Part shown: positions 54,720 through 62,461 of the stretch, piece after piece
How positions within the stretch are numbered: the first letter of the stretch is position 1
How the letters are laid out: every line of letters begins with the position of its first letter
Source: Sphingomonadaceae bacterium 3R27E2-A
GTDB lineage: Bacteria > Pseudomonadota > Alphaproteobacteria > Sphingomonadales > Sphingomonadaceae
Assembly: GCA_005503165.1 (NCBI GenBank)
Contig: SCNT01000007.1
Coordinates: forward strand, 1-64,000
Length of the DNA stretch: 64,000 bases
Reading direction: 5' to 3'
Translations under genes and position numbers: made by a program
The notes under the pieces: model-generated
What the model was told of the DNA's origin: nothing
The model's database searches: none
What the model saw: the letters and a program-made list of their open reading frames with translations, nothing else

Positions 54720-56087
54720 ATGGTCAGTTCAATCGCCAACAGCCTCGGCTTCGGATCGGGCATCGACACCCAGCAATTGGTCAAGGACCTCGCCGCCGCG
54801 TCGCGCGAGCCCAAGGTCGAGCGCGTCAACGAACTCTACAAGAAAAACCAGGTCAAGATCAGCGCCGTCGCGCAGGCCAAGTCCGACCTCGAGGGCTTCG
54901 CCAACTCGCTGAGCCAGATGGTGTCCGACGGCACCTTGCGCAGCACGCCGACCGTTTCCGACGAGAGCGTGCTCAGCGCCACGTCGCGCGCGGGCCTGTC
55001 GGCCGACAGCTTTGCCGCGACGATCGAGGTCACCCGGCTGGCGCGCGCGCAGACCGTCTATTCGGGCATCGTCGCGGATAAAGCCGCGCCGATCGGCCAG
55101 GGCACGATGACGCTGACCGTGAATGGGGTCGCCAAGACGATCACCATCGGCGCTGCCAACGACAGCCTCGAAGGGCTCGCTAATGCCATCAACGCCAGCG
55201 GTGCCGGCGTCACCGCGTCGATCGTCGCCGACGAAGGCGGGCACCGCATCATCATGAAGGGCCCGACGGGCGCCGCGAACGGCTTCACGCTCGAAACCGC
55301 GACCCCCGCCCTATCGGGCTTCGCTTATGGCTCGGGCGGCGGCATGACGCTGGGCCAGAGCGCGACCAACGCCGAATTCACGCTCGACGGCGTCGCCTTC
55401 AGCCGGGCGACGAACATCGTCGACGATGTCGTCCCCGGCATGTCGCTGACGCTCAAGAAAGCCGCGCCCGGCCAGCCCGTCGACATCGGCGCAAGCCGCC
55501 CGCTCGACATGATCAAGCAGACCGTCGGCGACTTTGTCGACGTCTACAACCAGCTCAAGAAGAGCCTACAGTCGGCCTCGGCCATGTCGGGTCCGACGAC
55601 AGGGCTGCGCGAACTTGAACGCGAGCTCTCGGCGCTGGTCGGCAAGGTGCTGACCAGCCACCCCGGCATCAATAAGCTCAGCGACATCGGCATCGGTTCG
55701 ACCAAGGACGGCCTGCTCGCGCTCGACAGCGCGAAGCTCGAAAAGGCGCTGGCGACCGATGCCGGCGCGGTCGAGGCGCTGTTCAATCCGCGCCGCGACG
55801 CGGCGCACACCGAAACGAGCGACCCCGGCATCGCCTTCGCGCTCGACGCGATCCGCGACAAGGCGGTCGCGACCGACGGCGTGCTCGACCGCGTGTCGAA
55901 ATCGCTCGCCGACAAGGGCGAGACGCTCGTCGAACAGCTCGAAAAGATCGAGGAGCGCGAGGACGCCTATGAAGCGCGGCTCGAAAAGCAGTTCGGCGGG
56001 CTCGACGCGAAGCTCGCGGCCTTAAAGGCGACCCAGACCTATCTCGAACAGCAGATCGAGATGTGGAACAACCAGAATAAGAACTAG
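54720..56087 (+). CDS. fliD: Flagellar filament cap protein FliD
   Basis: Caps the growing filament (hook-associated protein 2). The 455-residue protein has the N-terminal SIANSLGFGSGIDTQQLVKD, a central variable domain, and a C-terminal coiled coil (YEARLEKQFGGLDAKLAALK, then ATQTYLEQQIEMWNNQNKN). The start follows GAAGGA. It has its own promoter and precedes fliS by 11 nt. Confidence 0.95.
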   Translation: MVSSIANSLGFGSGIDTQQLVKDLAAASREPKVERVNELYKKNQVKISAVAQAKSDLEGFANSLSQMVSDGTLRSTPTVSDESVLSATSRAGLSADSFAATIEVTRLARAQTVYSGIVADKAAPIGQGTMTLTVNGVAKTITIGAANDSLEGLANAINASGAGVTASIVADEGGHRIIMKGPTGAANGFTLETATPALSGFAYGSGGGMTLGQSATNAEFTLDGVAFSRATNIVDDVVPGMSLTLKKAAPGQPVDIGASRPLDMIKQTVGDFVDVYNQLKKSLQSASAMSGPTTGLRELERELSALVGKVLTSHPGINKLSDIGIGSTKDGLLALDSAKLEKALATDAGAVEALFNPRRDAAHTETSDPGIAFALDAIRDKAVATDGVLDRVSKSLADKGETLVEQLEKIEEREDAYEARLEKQFGGLDAKLAALKATQTYLEQQIEMWNNQNKN

Positions 56088-56098
56088 GGCCAACCGCC

Positions 56099-56488
56099 GT
56101 GCCAGCCACCGCCTCGACCGTCCGCGCCACCGGCCTCTACCGCCGCATGCAGAGCGAAAGCCGCGCCGCGGCCGCCGACCCCGTCGAACTCGTCACCATG
56201 CTCTACGACGAGCTGGAGATCGCGGTCGGCGTGCTCGCGGCGATGGTGCGGCAAGGGCAGCGCATCTCGGCGACCGAACCCGCGCACCGCGCGCGCGCGA
56301 TCCTGATCGGGCTCGACGCGGGGCTGGACCACGAGGCCGGCGGCGACGTCGCCGCGGCGCTGACGCGGGTCTACGGCAGCATGCGACGCAAGCTCGACAA
56401 GGCAGTGGCCACGAACGATGCCGAGGGGCTCGACGAACTGCTCGAGGGCATCCAGACGGTGAGCAGCGCCTGGCGGCAGCTGCGGTAG
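56099..56488 (+). CDS. fliS: Flagellar export chaperone FliS
   Basis: Binds flagellin before export. The 129-residue helical protein shows LYRRMQSESRAAAADPVELV, MLYDELEIAVGVLAAMVRQG and the final AWRQL pattern of FliS. It starts with GTG at 56099; AGGG lies upstream. It converges on the sigma-54 activator gene across 258 nt of repeats and a terminator. Confidence 0.93.
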   Translation: MPATASTVRATGLYRRMQSESRAAAADPVELVTMLYDELEIAVGVLAAMVRQGQRISATEPAHRARAILIGLDAGLDHEAGGDVAAALTRVYGSMRRKLDKAVATNDAEGLDELLEGIQTVSSAWRQLR

Positions 56489-56518
56489 ATTCTCGCAAGG
56501 TAGTGGAAAGCTTGTCCT

Positions 56519-56628
56519 CCCCTCCCTGCAAGGGAGGGGCTGGGGGTGGGTTGCCGCCGTAGGCGGCGCTCTTTCTTTCGGCTCGCTTCGCTCGCACCCA
56601 CCCCTGACCCCTCCCTTTCAGGGAGGGG
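56519..56628. repeat. Composite hairpin repeat, family B-like copy 3
   Basis: Two hairpins CCCCTCCCT/AGGGAGGGG (56519-56539 and 56608-56628) with 3-nt loops frame complementary blocks GGGGGTGGGTTG and CACCCACCCC. The element lies between convergent fliS and the sigma-54 activator gene. Confidence 0.8.
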
Positions 56629-56635
56629 AACAACG

Positions 56636-56717
56636 AAAAAACTTCGGCACCGGCTCGATCCCCTGCCCCGCGACCAAGGTGGGGACTGGTATGGGGTGGG
56701 AAACGAGCCGGTGCCGA
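56636..56717 (-). terminator. Intrinsic terminator of the sigma-54 activator gene
   Basis: A perfect 14-bp stem (56644-56657 with 56704-56717; CGGCACCGGCTCG core) has a 46-nt loop. On the minus strand it is followed two bases later by TTTTTT (56636-56641). It lies 29 nt after the gene's stop codon. The large loop is rich in paired C and G runs. Confidence 0.7.
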
Positions 56718-56746
56718 TTCAGCGGCACTGAGACGGGTGGGGACGC

Positions 56747-57811
56747 TCAGGCTGCCTGTTGCTGAACTCCATATTTGCGCATCTTTTCGATGAGCGTGGT
56801 GCGCTTGAGCGTCAAAAGACGCGCAGCTTCCGAAATGATGCCATCGGCGAGGTCGAGCGCGACATGGATCTGCTCGAGCTCGATCGTCTCGATCTCGCGC
56901 TTCAAATCGATCGGGCGTCCCGGGGACGGCACCTTGGCCAAGGGCATCGCCGGTGCACCGTCGTCCGCGCTGGCTTCAGCCGCGACGAGGCCGGTGGGGA
57001 TAGCCTGTCGCGGCCGAAGCGCCGCGGTGGGATTCAAAAGGATGGCGACGTCCTCGGCGCCGAGCGTTTCGCCGCCGTGCAGCACGCTGGCGCGCTCGAC
57101 GAAATTGCGGAGTTCGCGGACGTTGCCCGGCCAGCGGTGCTGCATCAGCAGCGTCATCGCGGCATCGTCGTAGCGGCACTTGGCCTCGCCGGGCATCTTG
57201 CGCTGGAAATGGCGAATTAGCGCGGGGATATCCTCGACGCGGTCGGCCAGGCTGGGGACCTGGACGACGACCACGCCGAGCCGGAAGAACAGGTCTTCGC
57301 GGAATTTGCCATCGGCGATCGCGGCGCCGAGATCCCTGTGGGTGGCCGAAATGACGCGGACGTCGACGGCCTTCACGTCGCTGCTGCCGACGCGGACGAT
57401 CGTTCGCTCTTCGAGCACGCGGAGCAGCTTGACCTGCATGTCGAAACGCATGTCGCCGATTTCGTCGAGGAAGAGCGTGCCGCCCTCGCTCGCTTCGAAA
57501 TGGCCGATGCGGCGGGCATGGGCGCCGGTGAAGCTGCCCTTTTCATGCCCGAAGAGTTCGGATTCGATGAGATCGCCGGGGATCGCGCCGCAGTTGATTG
57601 CGGAAAAGGCCTTGCCCGAACGGACGCCTTCGTCGTGGATCGCGCGGGCCACCAGTTCCTTGCCCGAGCCCGACGGGCCGCAGAGCATCACCGAGGCGCT
57701 CGAACGCGCCACGCGACGGATCATCTCGCGCAGTCGCTGCGCGGCCGGGCTGTGCCCGATGATCAGCATTTCCAGGGCAGCCTGGTCGCTGCCGTTCCCC
57801 ACCTTGGTCAT
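56747..57811 (-). CDS. Sigma-54 activator without a sensory domain (flagellar regulator)
   Basis: A 354-residue AAA+ activator. Walker A GPSGSGKE is at residues 45-52, the sigma-54 contact loop reads GSFTGA (92-97) instead of the usual GAFTGA, and Walker B is GTLFLDEIGDM. The C-terminus has a Fis-type helix-turn-helix (about 315-350). There is no receiver or FleQ-type N-terminal domain. The ATG at 57811 follows GGTGGAG at a good distance; a GTG at 57901 would add 30 residues. By location it probably activates the fliE operon. Its promoter region has paired operators. Confidence 0.92.
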   Translation of the reverse strand: MTKVGNGSDQAALEMLIIGHSPAAQRLREMIRRVARSSASVMLCGPSGSGKELVARAIHDEGVRSGKAFSAINCGAIPGDLIESELFGHEKGSFTGAHARRIGHFEASEGGTLFLDEIGDMRFDMQVKLLRVLEERTIVRVGSSDVKAVDVRVISATHRDLGAAIADGKFREDLFFRLGVVVVQVPSLADRVEDIPALIRHFQRKMPGEAKCRYDDAAMTLLMQHRWPGNVRELRNFVERASVLHGGETLGAEDVAILLNPTAALRPRQAIPTGLVAAEASADDGAPAMPLAKVPSPGRPIDLKREIETIELEQIHVALDLADGIISEAARLLTLKRTTLIEKMRKYGVQQQAA

Positions 57812-57927
57812 TCTCGGTCTCCACCGCGCCCCCCAATTCGGCGCTTCTCGATGAGCCAAGAGATTGCGGAATCTGGTAAACAAACTGCTAACCAAACCCA
57901 CCTAAGCCATTCAAAATAAACGATTAT

Positions 57928-57941
57928 TGCCAATCTGGCAG
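57928..57941. promoter_or_regulatory. Palindromic operator 1
   Basis: TGCCAATCTGGCAG; the first 13 bases form a TGCCA-N3-TGGCA palindrome. It is the exact reverse complement of 57979-57992. It lies directly downstream of the predicted -10 element of the sigma-54 activator gene. Confidence 0.55.
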
Positions 57942-57967
57942 TAATGGCGACCGAACCCCGTCGTTAA
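57941..57967 (-). promoter_or_regulatory. FliA-like promoter candidate of the sigma-54 activator
   Basis: On the minus strand TTAA (57964-57967), 15 nt, GCCATTAC (57941-57948), one base from the flagellin -10 (GCCGTTAC). It sits between the two palindromic operators. Confidence 0.45.
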
Positions 57968-57978
57968 GAATCTTATTG

Positions 57979-57992
57979 CTGCCAGATTGGCA
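57979..57992. promoter_or_regulatory. Palindromic operator 2
   Basis: CTGCCAGATTGGCA, with its own TGCCA-N3-TGGCA palindrome. Its centre is about 51-52 bp from that of operator 1, close to five helical turns, and 12 bp upstream of the predicted -35. Confidence 0.55.
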
Positions 57993-58009
57993 CCAATTGT
58001 CGGGAACTT

Positions 58010-58864
58010 TTAGCCGCCGACGTCCCAGCCCAGCGTGACCGAGATGCGGCGGTTGCGCGGGTCGAATCGGTCCGAGGGCACATAGGGCTCGGTATCGGCG
58101 ACGCCCTCGATCCGCGCGAAGCGGTCAGAGCCGACGCCGCGAAAGGCAAGATATTGGCGCGCGACTTCGGCCCGCTCGACCGACAGGCGCCAATTGTTCA
58201 TTCCCGTCTTGGCCGACCAGGGGCTGGCGTCGGTGTGCCCGCGGATCATCACCTGGTTCGGAACTTCGGCGATGATCTTCGCGATCTCGCCGAACAGCCG
58301 CGTCGCGTCGGGGGTCAGCTGGTTGGTGCCGACGACGAACATCGAGAAGTCGGCGTCGTCGACGATGTCGATGCGCAGCCCCTCGCGCGTTTCGGTGAAA
58401 CGGATATTGGGCGCCAGCCGGCGGATCTCGCTCTTCGCCTGCACCTCGCGTAGCAGCGATTTGGCGAGCTTTTGGAAATTGGCGCGCTGCAACTCGCGCC
58501 CCGAGGCCTCGCGCGGGCCGCCGGTGGCGTCGCGCGGGATCGTCATCGACTTGGTGCCCGTCTGCGCCGCGCCGTGCGGATATTTGTCCGCCGCCACCAG
58601 CGAGTCGCCGCCGAACAGCCCGTTCGAGCCCGCGGTATCCTGTTTCGACTGGACGAGCGTCGGCGCGAAATAATCAGCGAGCGCCTTGCGCTGCTTCTCG
58701 GTCGTCGCGCCGAGCAACCACATCAAGAGGAAGAAGGCCATCATCGCGGTCACGAAGTCAGCATAGGCGACCTTCCACGCGCCGCCATGATGGCCGGCGT
58801 GCGGCGCCTCGATGACCTTCTTGACGATGATCGGGCGAAGCGGCGTGTTGGGCCTGGCGGGCAT
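58010..58864 (-). CDS. motB: Flagellar stator protein MotB
   Basis: Anchors the stator to peptidoglycan. The 284-residue protein has one transmembrane helix (about residues 28-50) with the proton-binding Asp in AYADFVTAMMAFFLLMWLLG, and a C-terminal OmpA-like domain (MIRGHTDASPWSAKTGMNNW, LSVERAEVARQYL). Its ATG overlaps the motA stop (TGATG). Proton coupling is inferred from MotAB resemblance. Confidence 0.96.
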   Translation of the reverse strand: MPARPNTPLRPIIVKKVIEAPHAGHHGGAWKVAYADFVTAMMAFFLLMWLLGATTEKQRKALADYFAPTLVQSKQDTAGSNGLFGGDSLVAADKYPHGAAQTGTKSMTIPRDATGGPREASGRELQRANFQKLAKSLLREVQAKSEIRRLAPNIRFTETREGLRIDIVDDADFSMFVVGTNQLTPDATRLFGEIAKIIAEVPNQVMIRGHTDASPWSAKTGMNNWRLSVERAEVARQYLAFRGVGSDRFARIEGVADTEPYVPSDRFDPRNRRISVTLGWDVGG

Positions 58865-59727
58865 CAGCGGCCCCGCATGCCGTCGAAGACCTCGGCGAAA
58901 CTCGGCTGGTTGTCGTGGTCGACGCCCGAGCGCGCGGCCTCGATCACCAGCGGCTGCGGATGGCCGTGGAGCGAGGCGATGATCAGCTGCTTGACCGTCT
59001 GATAGATGGCGGAGTCGCTTTCGATCACGGCGCGGGCGCGGCCGGCGAAGGGACCAACGAAACCATAAGCGAGCAGCACGCCGAGGAAGGTGCCGACCAG
59101 CGCCGAGCCGATCATCGCGCCGAGCACCGCCGGTGGCTGGTCGATCGACCCCATCGTCTTGACGACGCCGAGCACCGCGGCGACGATGCCGAGCGCCGGG
59201 AGCGCATCGGCCAGGCTCTGCAGCCCGTCGGCGGGCTTGATCGCATGATGGTGGTGGTTCTTGATCGCGCTGTCCATCACCTCCTCGACCGCATGCGGAT
59301 CGAGCGTGCCCGACGACACGACGACCAGGCGCAGCGTGTCGCAGATCAGGTGGACCAGGGTCTGGTCCTTGAGCAGCTTGGGGTATTGCTGGAAGATCGG
59401 CGAGCTCGCCGGATCCTCGATATGCGGTTCGACCGCGACCGGTCCCTCGGTGCGCATCATCTTCATCAGCGTCGAGACGAGGAGAATGCAGTCGAGGTAA
59501 TCCGATTTCTTGTAGGTCGGCCCCTTGAACACCTTGCCGAAGCCACCGCCGAGTGCCTTCAGCTCCTTGCCCGAATTGCCGATGATCAGCGACCCGACCG
59601 CGGCGCCGCCGATGATCAGCATTTCGTGCGGCAGCGCGTGGAGCACCGGCTCGAGGTTGCCGCCGGTCATCGCAAAACCCCCGAAGACCAGCAGGATCAG
59701 AACGACGATGCCGATGACGGGGAACAT
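58864..59727 (-). CDS. motA: Flagellar stator protein MotA
   Basis: Four-helix stator ion channel subunit. The 287-residue protein has helices at about residues 3-20, 30-50, 170-190 and 200-225; the conserved LPALGIVAAVLGVVKTMGSI and GALVGTFLGVLLAYG-like block SALVGTFLGVLLAYGFVGPF are present. The ATG at 59727 follows GGAG nine nt upstream; the in-frame TTG at 59736 is too close to that site. A FliA-like promoter lies at 59786-59812. Confidence 0.96.
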   Translation of the reverse strand: MFPVIGIVVLILLVFGGFAMTGGNLEPVLHALPHEMLIIGGAAVGSLIIGNSGKELKALGGGFGKVFKGPTYKKSDYLDCILLVSTLMKMMRTEGPVAVEPHIEDPASSPIFQQYPKLLKDQTLVHLICDTLRLVVVSSGTLDPHAVEEVMDSAIKNHHHHAIKPADGLQSLADALPALGIVAAVLGVVKTMGSIDQPPAVLGAMIGSALVGTFLGVLLAYGFVGPFAGRARAVIESDSAIYQTVKQLIIASLHGHPQPLVIEAARSGVDHDNQPSFAEVFDGMRGR

Positions 59728-59785
59728 GCTGAACAACTCCAGTCGGGGGCCGATGCCCCCGGGAAAAAACGGGACGTCTCGATGC

Positions 59786-59812
59786 TTAACGGCAGCGGCG
59801 GCGAAAGATTTA
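59786..59812 (-). promoter_or_regulatory. FliA-like (sigma-28) promoter of motAB
   Basis: On the minus strand TAAA (59809-59812), 15 nt, GCCGTTAA (59786-59793). This is the best of the four copies in the window relative to the E. coli FliA pattern TAAA, 15 nt, GCCGATAA. Confidence 0.65.
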
Positions 59813-59824
59813 GGGCCTCATGTC

Positions 59825-59931
59825 TTCGTCGCCCTGAACTTGTTTCAGGGTCCATGGCCTGCCCTCTCCATCCGCGCGGCTTTGAAGGAGAGCATCGGCC
59901 ATGGATGCTGAAACGAGTTCAGCATGACGAA
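59825..59931. repeat. Hairpin repeat, family E
   Basis: Arms of 35 nt (59825-59859 and 59897-59931). Each arm is itself a hairpin (CCCTGAACTTGTTTCAGGG and ATGCTGAAACGAGTTCAGCAT-type, the latter 21 nt at 59904-59924). Differences between arms are paired so each inner stem stays intact. It lies between flgL's end and the motA promoter. Confidence 0.85.
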
Positions 59932-59978
59932 AGTGTTGAATGCCACTGCCATGATGGCCGGCGTCAGCCTTTCGGACG

Positions 59979-60806
59979 TCAACTCAACAGATCGAACAAA
60001 GTCTGGCGATTTATCCGCGCAAAGGCGGCCTGCGCGGCTTGCAGCGTCAGGTCGGTCGCATTCAGTTCGGCGATCGCGACCGACAGGTCGGTGTCCTCGA
60101 CAACCGACCGTTCGTCGGCGAGCGTGATATCGCGCGCCTCGAGGCTGTCGCCGATACGTTCGAGCCGGCCGGCGGACAGGCCCATCGCGGCGCGCGTGTC
60201 GGCGACGTGCGAAATACTGTCGCCCAGCGTCGTAAGCGCCGCACCGGTCGCGGTGGCGTCGCCGGCGGCGACCGCGGCCGCGGCATCGCGCAGCCCCGTC
60301 GACAGGCTGTTGCCCCCCACGACGAATACATCGCCCGCCGCCGGCACCGGCGCGAAGCTGATATCGGCGTCGAAACGCACCTGCTTGGCATTGGCCGCGA
60401 ACAATGGCTCGCCGTTCGAATCGCGCGTCGCGGCGAATCCGTCGATCTCGTCGGCGATCGCCGACAGTTCGGCGGCGATGCTCGCGCGGTCGGCGGGGTT
60501 GGTCGTGCCGCTCGACGCCGACAGCGTCAGTTCGCGTGCGCGGGTGAGCAGGTTGCCCACCGATCCCAGCGCGGTGTCGGCCTGCGACACCTGCGCCGAT
60601 GCCGTCTTGACGTTCGCGGCCCAGGTCGTGCTGCTCGCCTGCGCCTTGCCGATCGTCGCGATGCGGCGCGAAGCGACGGGATCATCGGAGGCGCGCAGCA
60701 GTTTCTTGCCGCCCGAAATTTGCGTCTGGATGCGGTCGAGCTGGTCGGAGAGCTTCGACTGGCGCGCGATCTCGCGCGTCATGCGGTTGCCAACGGCGTT
60801 GATCAT
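59979..60806 (-). CDS. flgL: Flagellar hook-filament junction protein FlgL
   Basis: Joins hook and filament (HAP3). The 275-residue protein starts with NRMTREIARQSKLSDQLDRI and SGGKKLLRASDDPVASRRIA and ends with the flagellin-like VVEDTDLSVAIAELNATDLT, LQAAQAAFARI helix. It is somewhat shorter than the enterobacterial protein. It is the last gene of the flg run visible here, 15 nt after flgK. Confidence 0.94.
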   Translation of the reverse strand: MINAVGNRMTREIARQSKLSDQLDRIQTQISGGKKLLRASDDPVASRRIATIGKAQASSTTWAANVKTASAQVSQADTALGSVGNLLTRARELTLSASSGTTNPADRASIAAELSAIADEIDGFAATRDSNGEPLFAANAKQVRFDADISFAPVPAAGDVFVVGGNSLSTGLRDAAAAVAAGDATATGAALTTLGDSISHVADTRAAMGLSAGRLERIGDSLEARDITLADERSVVEDTDLSVAIAELNATDLTLQAAQAAFARINRQTLFDLLS

Positions 60807-60821
60807 CGCGGCGCCCTTTCC

Positions 60822-62147
60822 TTAAATCGCGCTCAGCAGCGCTTGCATCGTCTCGCGCGCGACCTGGATCGTTCGCGCGGCGGCGGAATACGCCTGCTGG
60901 AACCGCAGCAGGTCGGCGGCTTCCTGGTCAAGGTCGACCCCACTGACATTGTCGCGCGCAGCGGCGGCGCCGTCGGCGCGCGTCGTCGCGGCGGCGGCCT
61001 GCGCGCGCGCGGAGGCCGCCGCCTGCGCCTGTTCGGCGAGGCGGCCCGACCAGGCGGCTTCGGGATCGTTCGCCCCGCGCATGCCGCCGATGGCGAGCAT
61101 ATTGCCGTTCGAGCCGCTGGCGTTCGCAGCGGCGACCTGATCGGGGGTGAGCGTGGTGGCGGTCAGCGTCGCGGCGGTCGTCCCGCTGAACAAGGGCCGC
61201 CCCGCATTGCCATTGGCGTCGGTGCCCGCCTGGTGCGCGGCGTTGAGCTGGCCCGCGAACGCCGCCGCCGCGGCGTCGAGCCCGCTGCGCTGGCCCGCGA
61301 CATGGTCGGCCGCCTGCGCGAGCCCCGCAAGATTGCCCGACCCCGGGTCGAGCGGCGCACCGCCGGCGCTGAAGCTCAGCCGCCCGTCGGCGCCGGTCGC
61401 GACTGCGACATGGGTGACGGTGGCATTGCCGACGAGCATGTCGCCCGACGACGCCGCGCGCACGGTCACCGCACCCTTGGCGTCAAAGCTGGTGGTCACC
61501 GGCATCTGCGCCGCAATCTGGTCGACCAGCCGGTCGCGCTCGTCCATCAGGCTCGCCTCGTTGGTCGAGCCCGGCCGCGCCTTGCGCAACCCGTCGTTGA
61601 TCCGCTCGAGCGCGTCGAGATTGGCGTTGAATTCGCCGACCGCGGTCGCAGCCTCTCCCGAAATCCCTTCGGACATCGACGCCAGTTCCCTGGCGGCGCC
61701 CTGAAAGCCCGTGGCAATATCCTTCGCCGTCTGCAGGAATTCGGCGCGCAGCGTACGGTTGTTCGGGTCGGCGGTCAGCTTGTCGGCCGTGGTGAACAAT
61801 TTGGTGAGGTTGGTCGAGATGCCGTTGCTGTCGTCGCTCAGCGCATCTTCGGTGCGGGTCATCCATGACAGCCGCGCCATCGCGCGCTCGGCCTCGCCCG
61901 ACGAGGTGCGCGCATCGTCGATCAGCCATTTGTCGACCGAGCGGGTGAGCCCGCCGATCACGACGCCGCCAGGGCTGACGTTGCGCCCGACGAGCGCCGA
62001 CTCGGTGCCGCTCGCCATCTCGCTGAGCGCGAGGCGGCGGCGGGCGTAACCCGGCGTCTGGGCGTTGGCGATATTGTCGCCGATCGTCGTCATCGCGCGC
62101 GAATAGGCCTTGAGCCCGCTCGCGCCGATGCTGAGGAGATCGCTCAC
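60822..62147 (-). CDS. flgK: Flagellar hook-associated protein FlgK
   Basis: HAP1, between hook and FlgL. The 441-residue protein has the rod-hook N-terminal signature (LLSIGASGLKAYSRAMTTIG, DNIANAQTPGYARRRL) and C-terminal LLRFQQAYSAAARTIQVARE, then TMQALLSAI. It starts with GTG overlapping the flgJ stop codon (GTGA). Confidence 0.95.
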   Translation of the reverse strand: MSDLLSIGASGLKAYSRAMTTIGDNIANAQTPGYARRRLALSEMASGTESALVGRNVSPGGVVIGGLTRSVDKWLIDDARTSSGEAERAMARLSWMTRTEDALSDDSNGISTNLTKLFTTADKLTADPNNRTLRAEFLQTAKDIATGFQGAARELASMSEGISGEAATAVGEFNANLDALERINDGLRKARPGSTNEASLMDERDRLVDQIAAQMPVTTSFDAKGAVTVRAASSGDMLVGNATVTHVAVATGADGRLSFSAGGAPLDPGSGNLAGLAQAADHVAGQRSGLDAAAAAFAGQLNAAHQAGTDANGNAGRPLFSGTTAATLTATTLTPDQVAAANASGSNGNMLAIGGMRGANDPEAAWSGRLAEQAQAAASARAQAAAATTRADGAAAARDNVSGVDLDQEAADLLRFQQAYSAAARTIQVARETMQALLSAI

Positions 62148-62461
62148 TGCACGCCTCCGCCAAGTTTGCTCGGGCCGCTGCCTGCGATGCCATCGAACTG
62201 GCGCTCGACCATGTCGGCGATGCCGAACTGGCGCATCGCGGCGATGCTGTCGGCGGTCTTGGCGTCGGCCATCTCGCGGAAATTGTCGGTCGCGCTCGAC
62301 CCGAAGATGTCGGAGCCGAGCTTCGCCTGGCGCATCGACGCCATCAACTGGCGCAGGATTACCGCTTCGAAAGCCTCGGCCGCCTTGCGCAGCCCGCCGT
62401 CGCCGCCGCCGGCGGCCGCGGGGGTCGGCGTCGCCGACGAAAAGGAGATGGGCGTCGTCAT
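62144..62461 (-). CDS. flgJ: Rod-binding protein FlgJ (N-terminal domain only)
   Basis: The 105-residue protein carries only the rod-binding domain (RKAAEAFEAVILRQLMASMR, then DIFGSSATDNFREMADAKTA). The C-terminal glucosaminidase domain of enterobacterial FlgJ is absent, as in other alphaproteobacteria, so a separate lytic enzyme must open the wall for the rod. It overlaps flgI by ATGA and flgK by GTGA. Confidence 0.92.
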   Translation of the reverse strand: MTTPISFSSATPTPAAAGGGDGGLRKAAEAFEAVILRQLMASMRQAKLGSDIFGSSATDNFREMADAKTADSIAAMRQFGIADMVERQFDGIAGSGPSKLGGGVQ

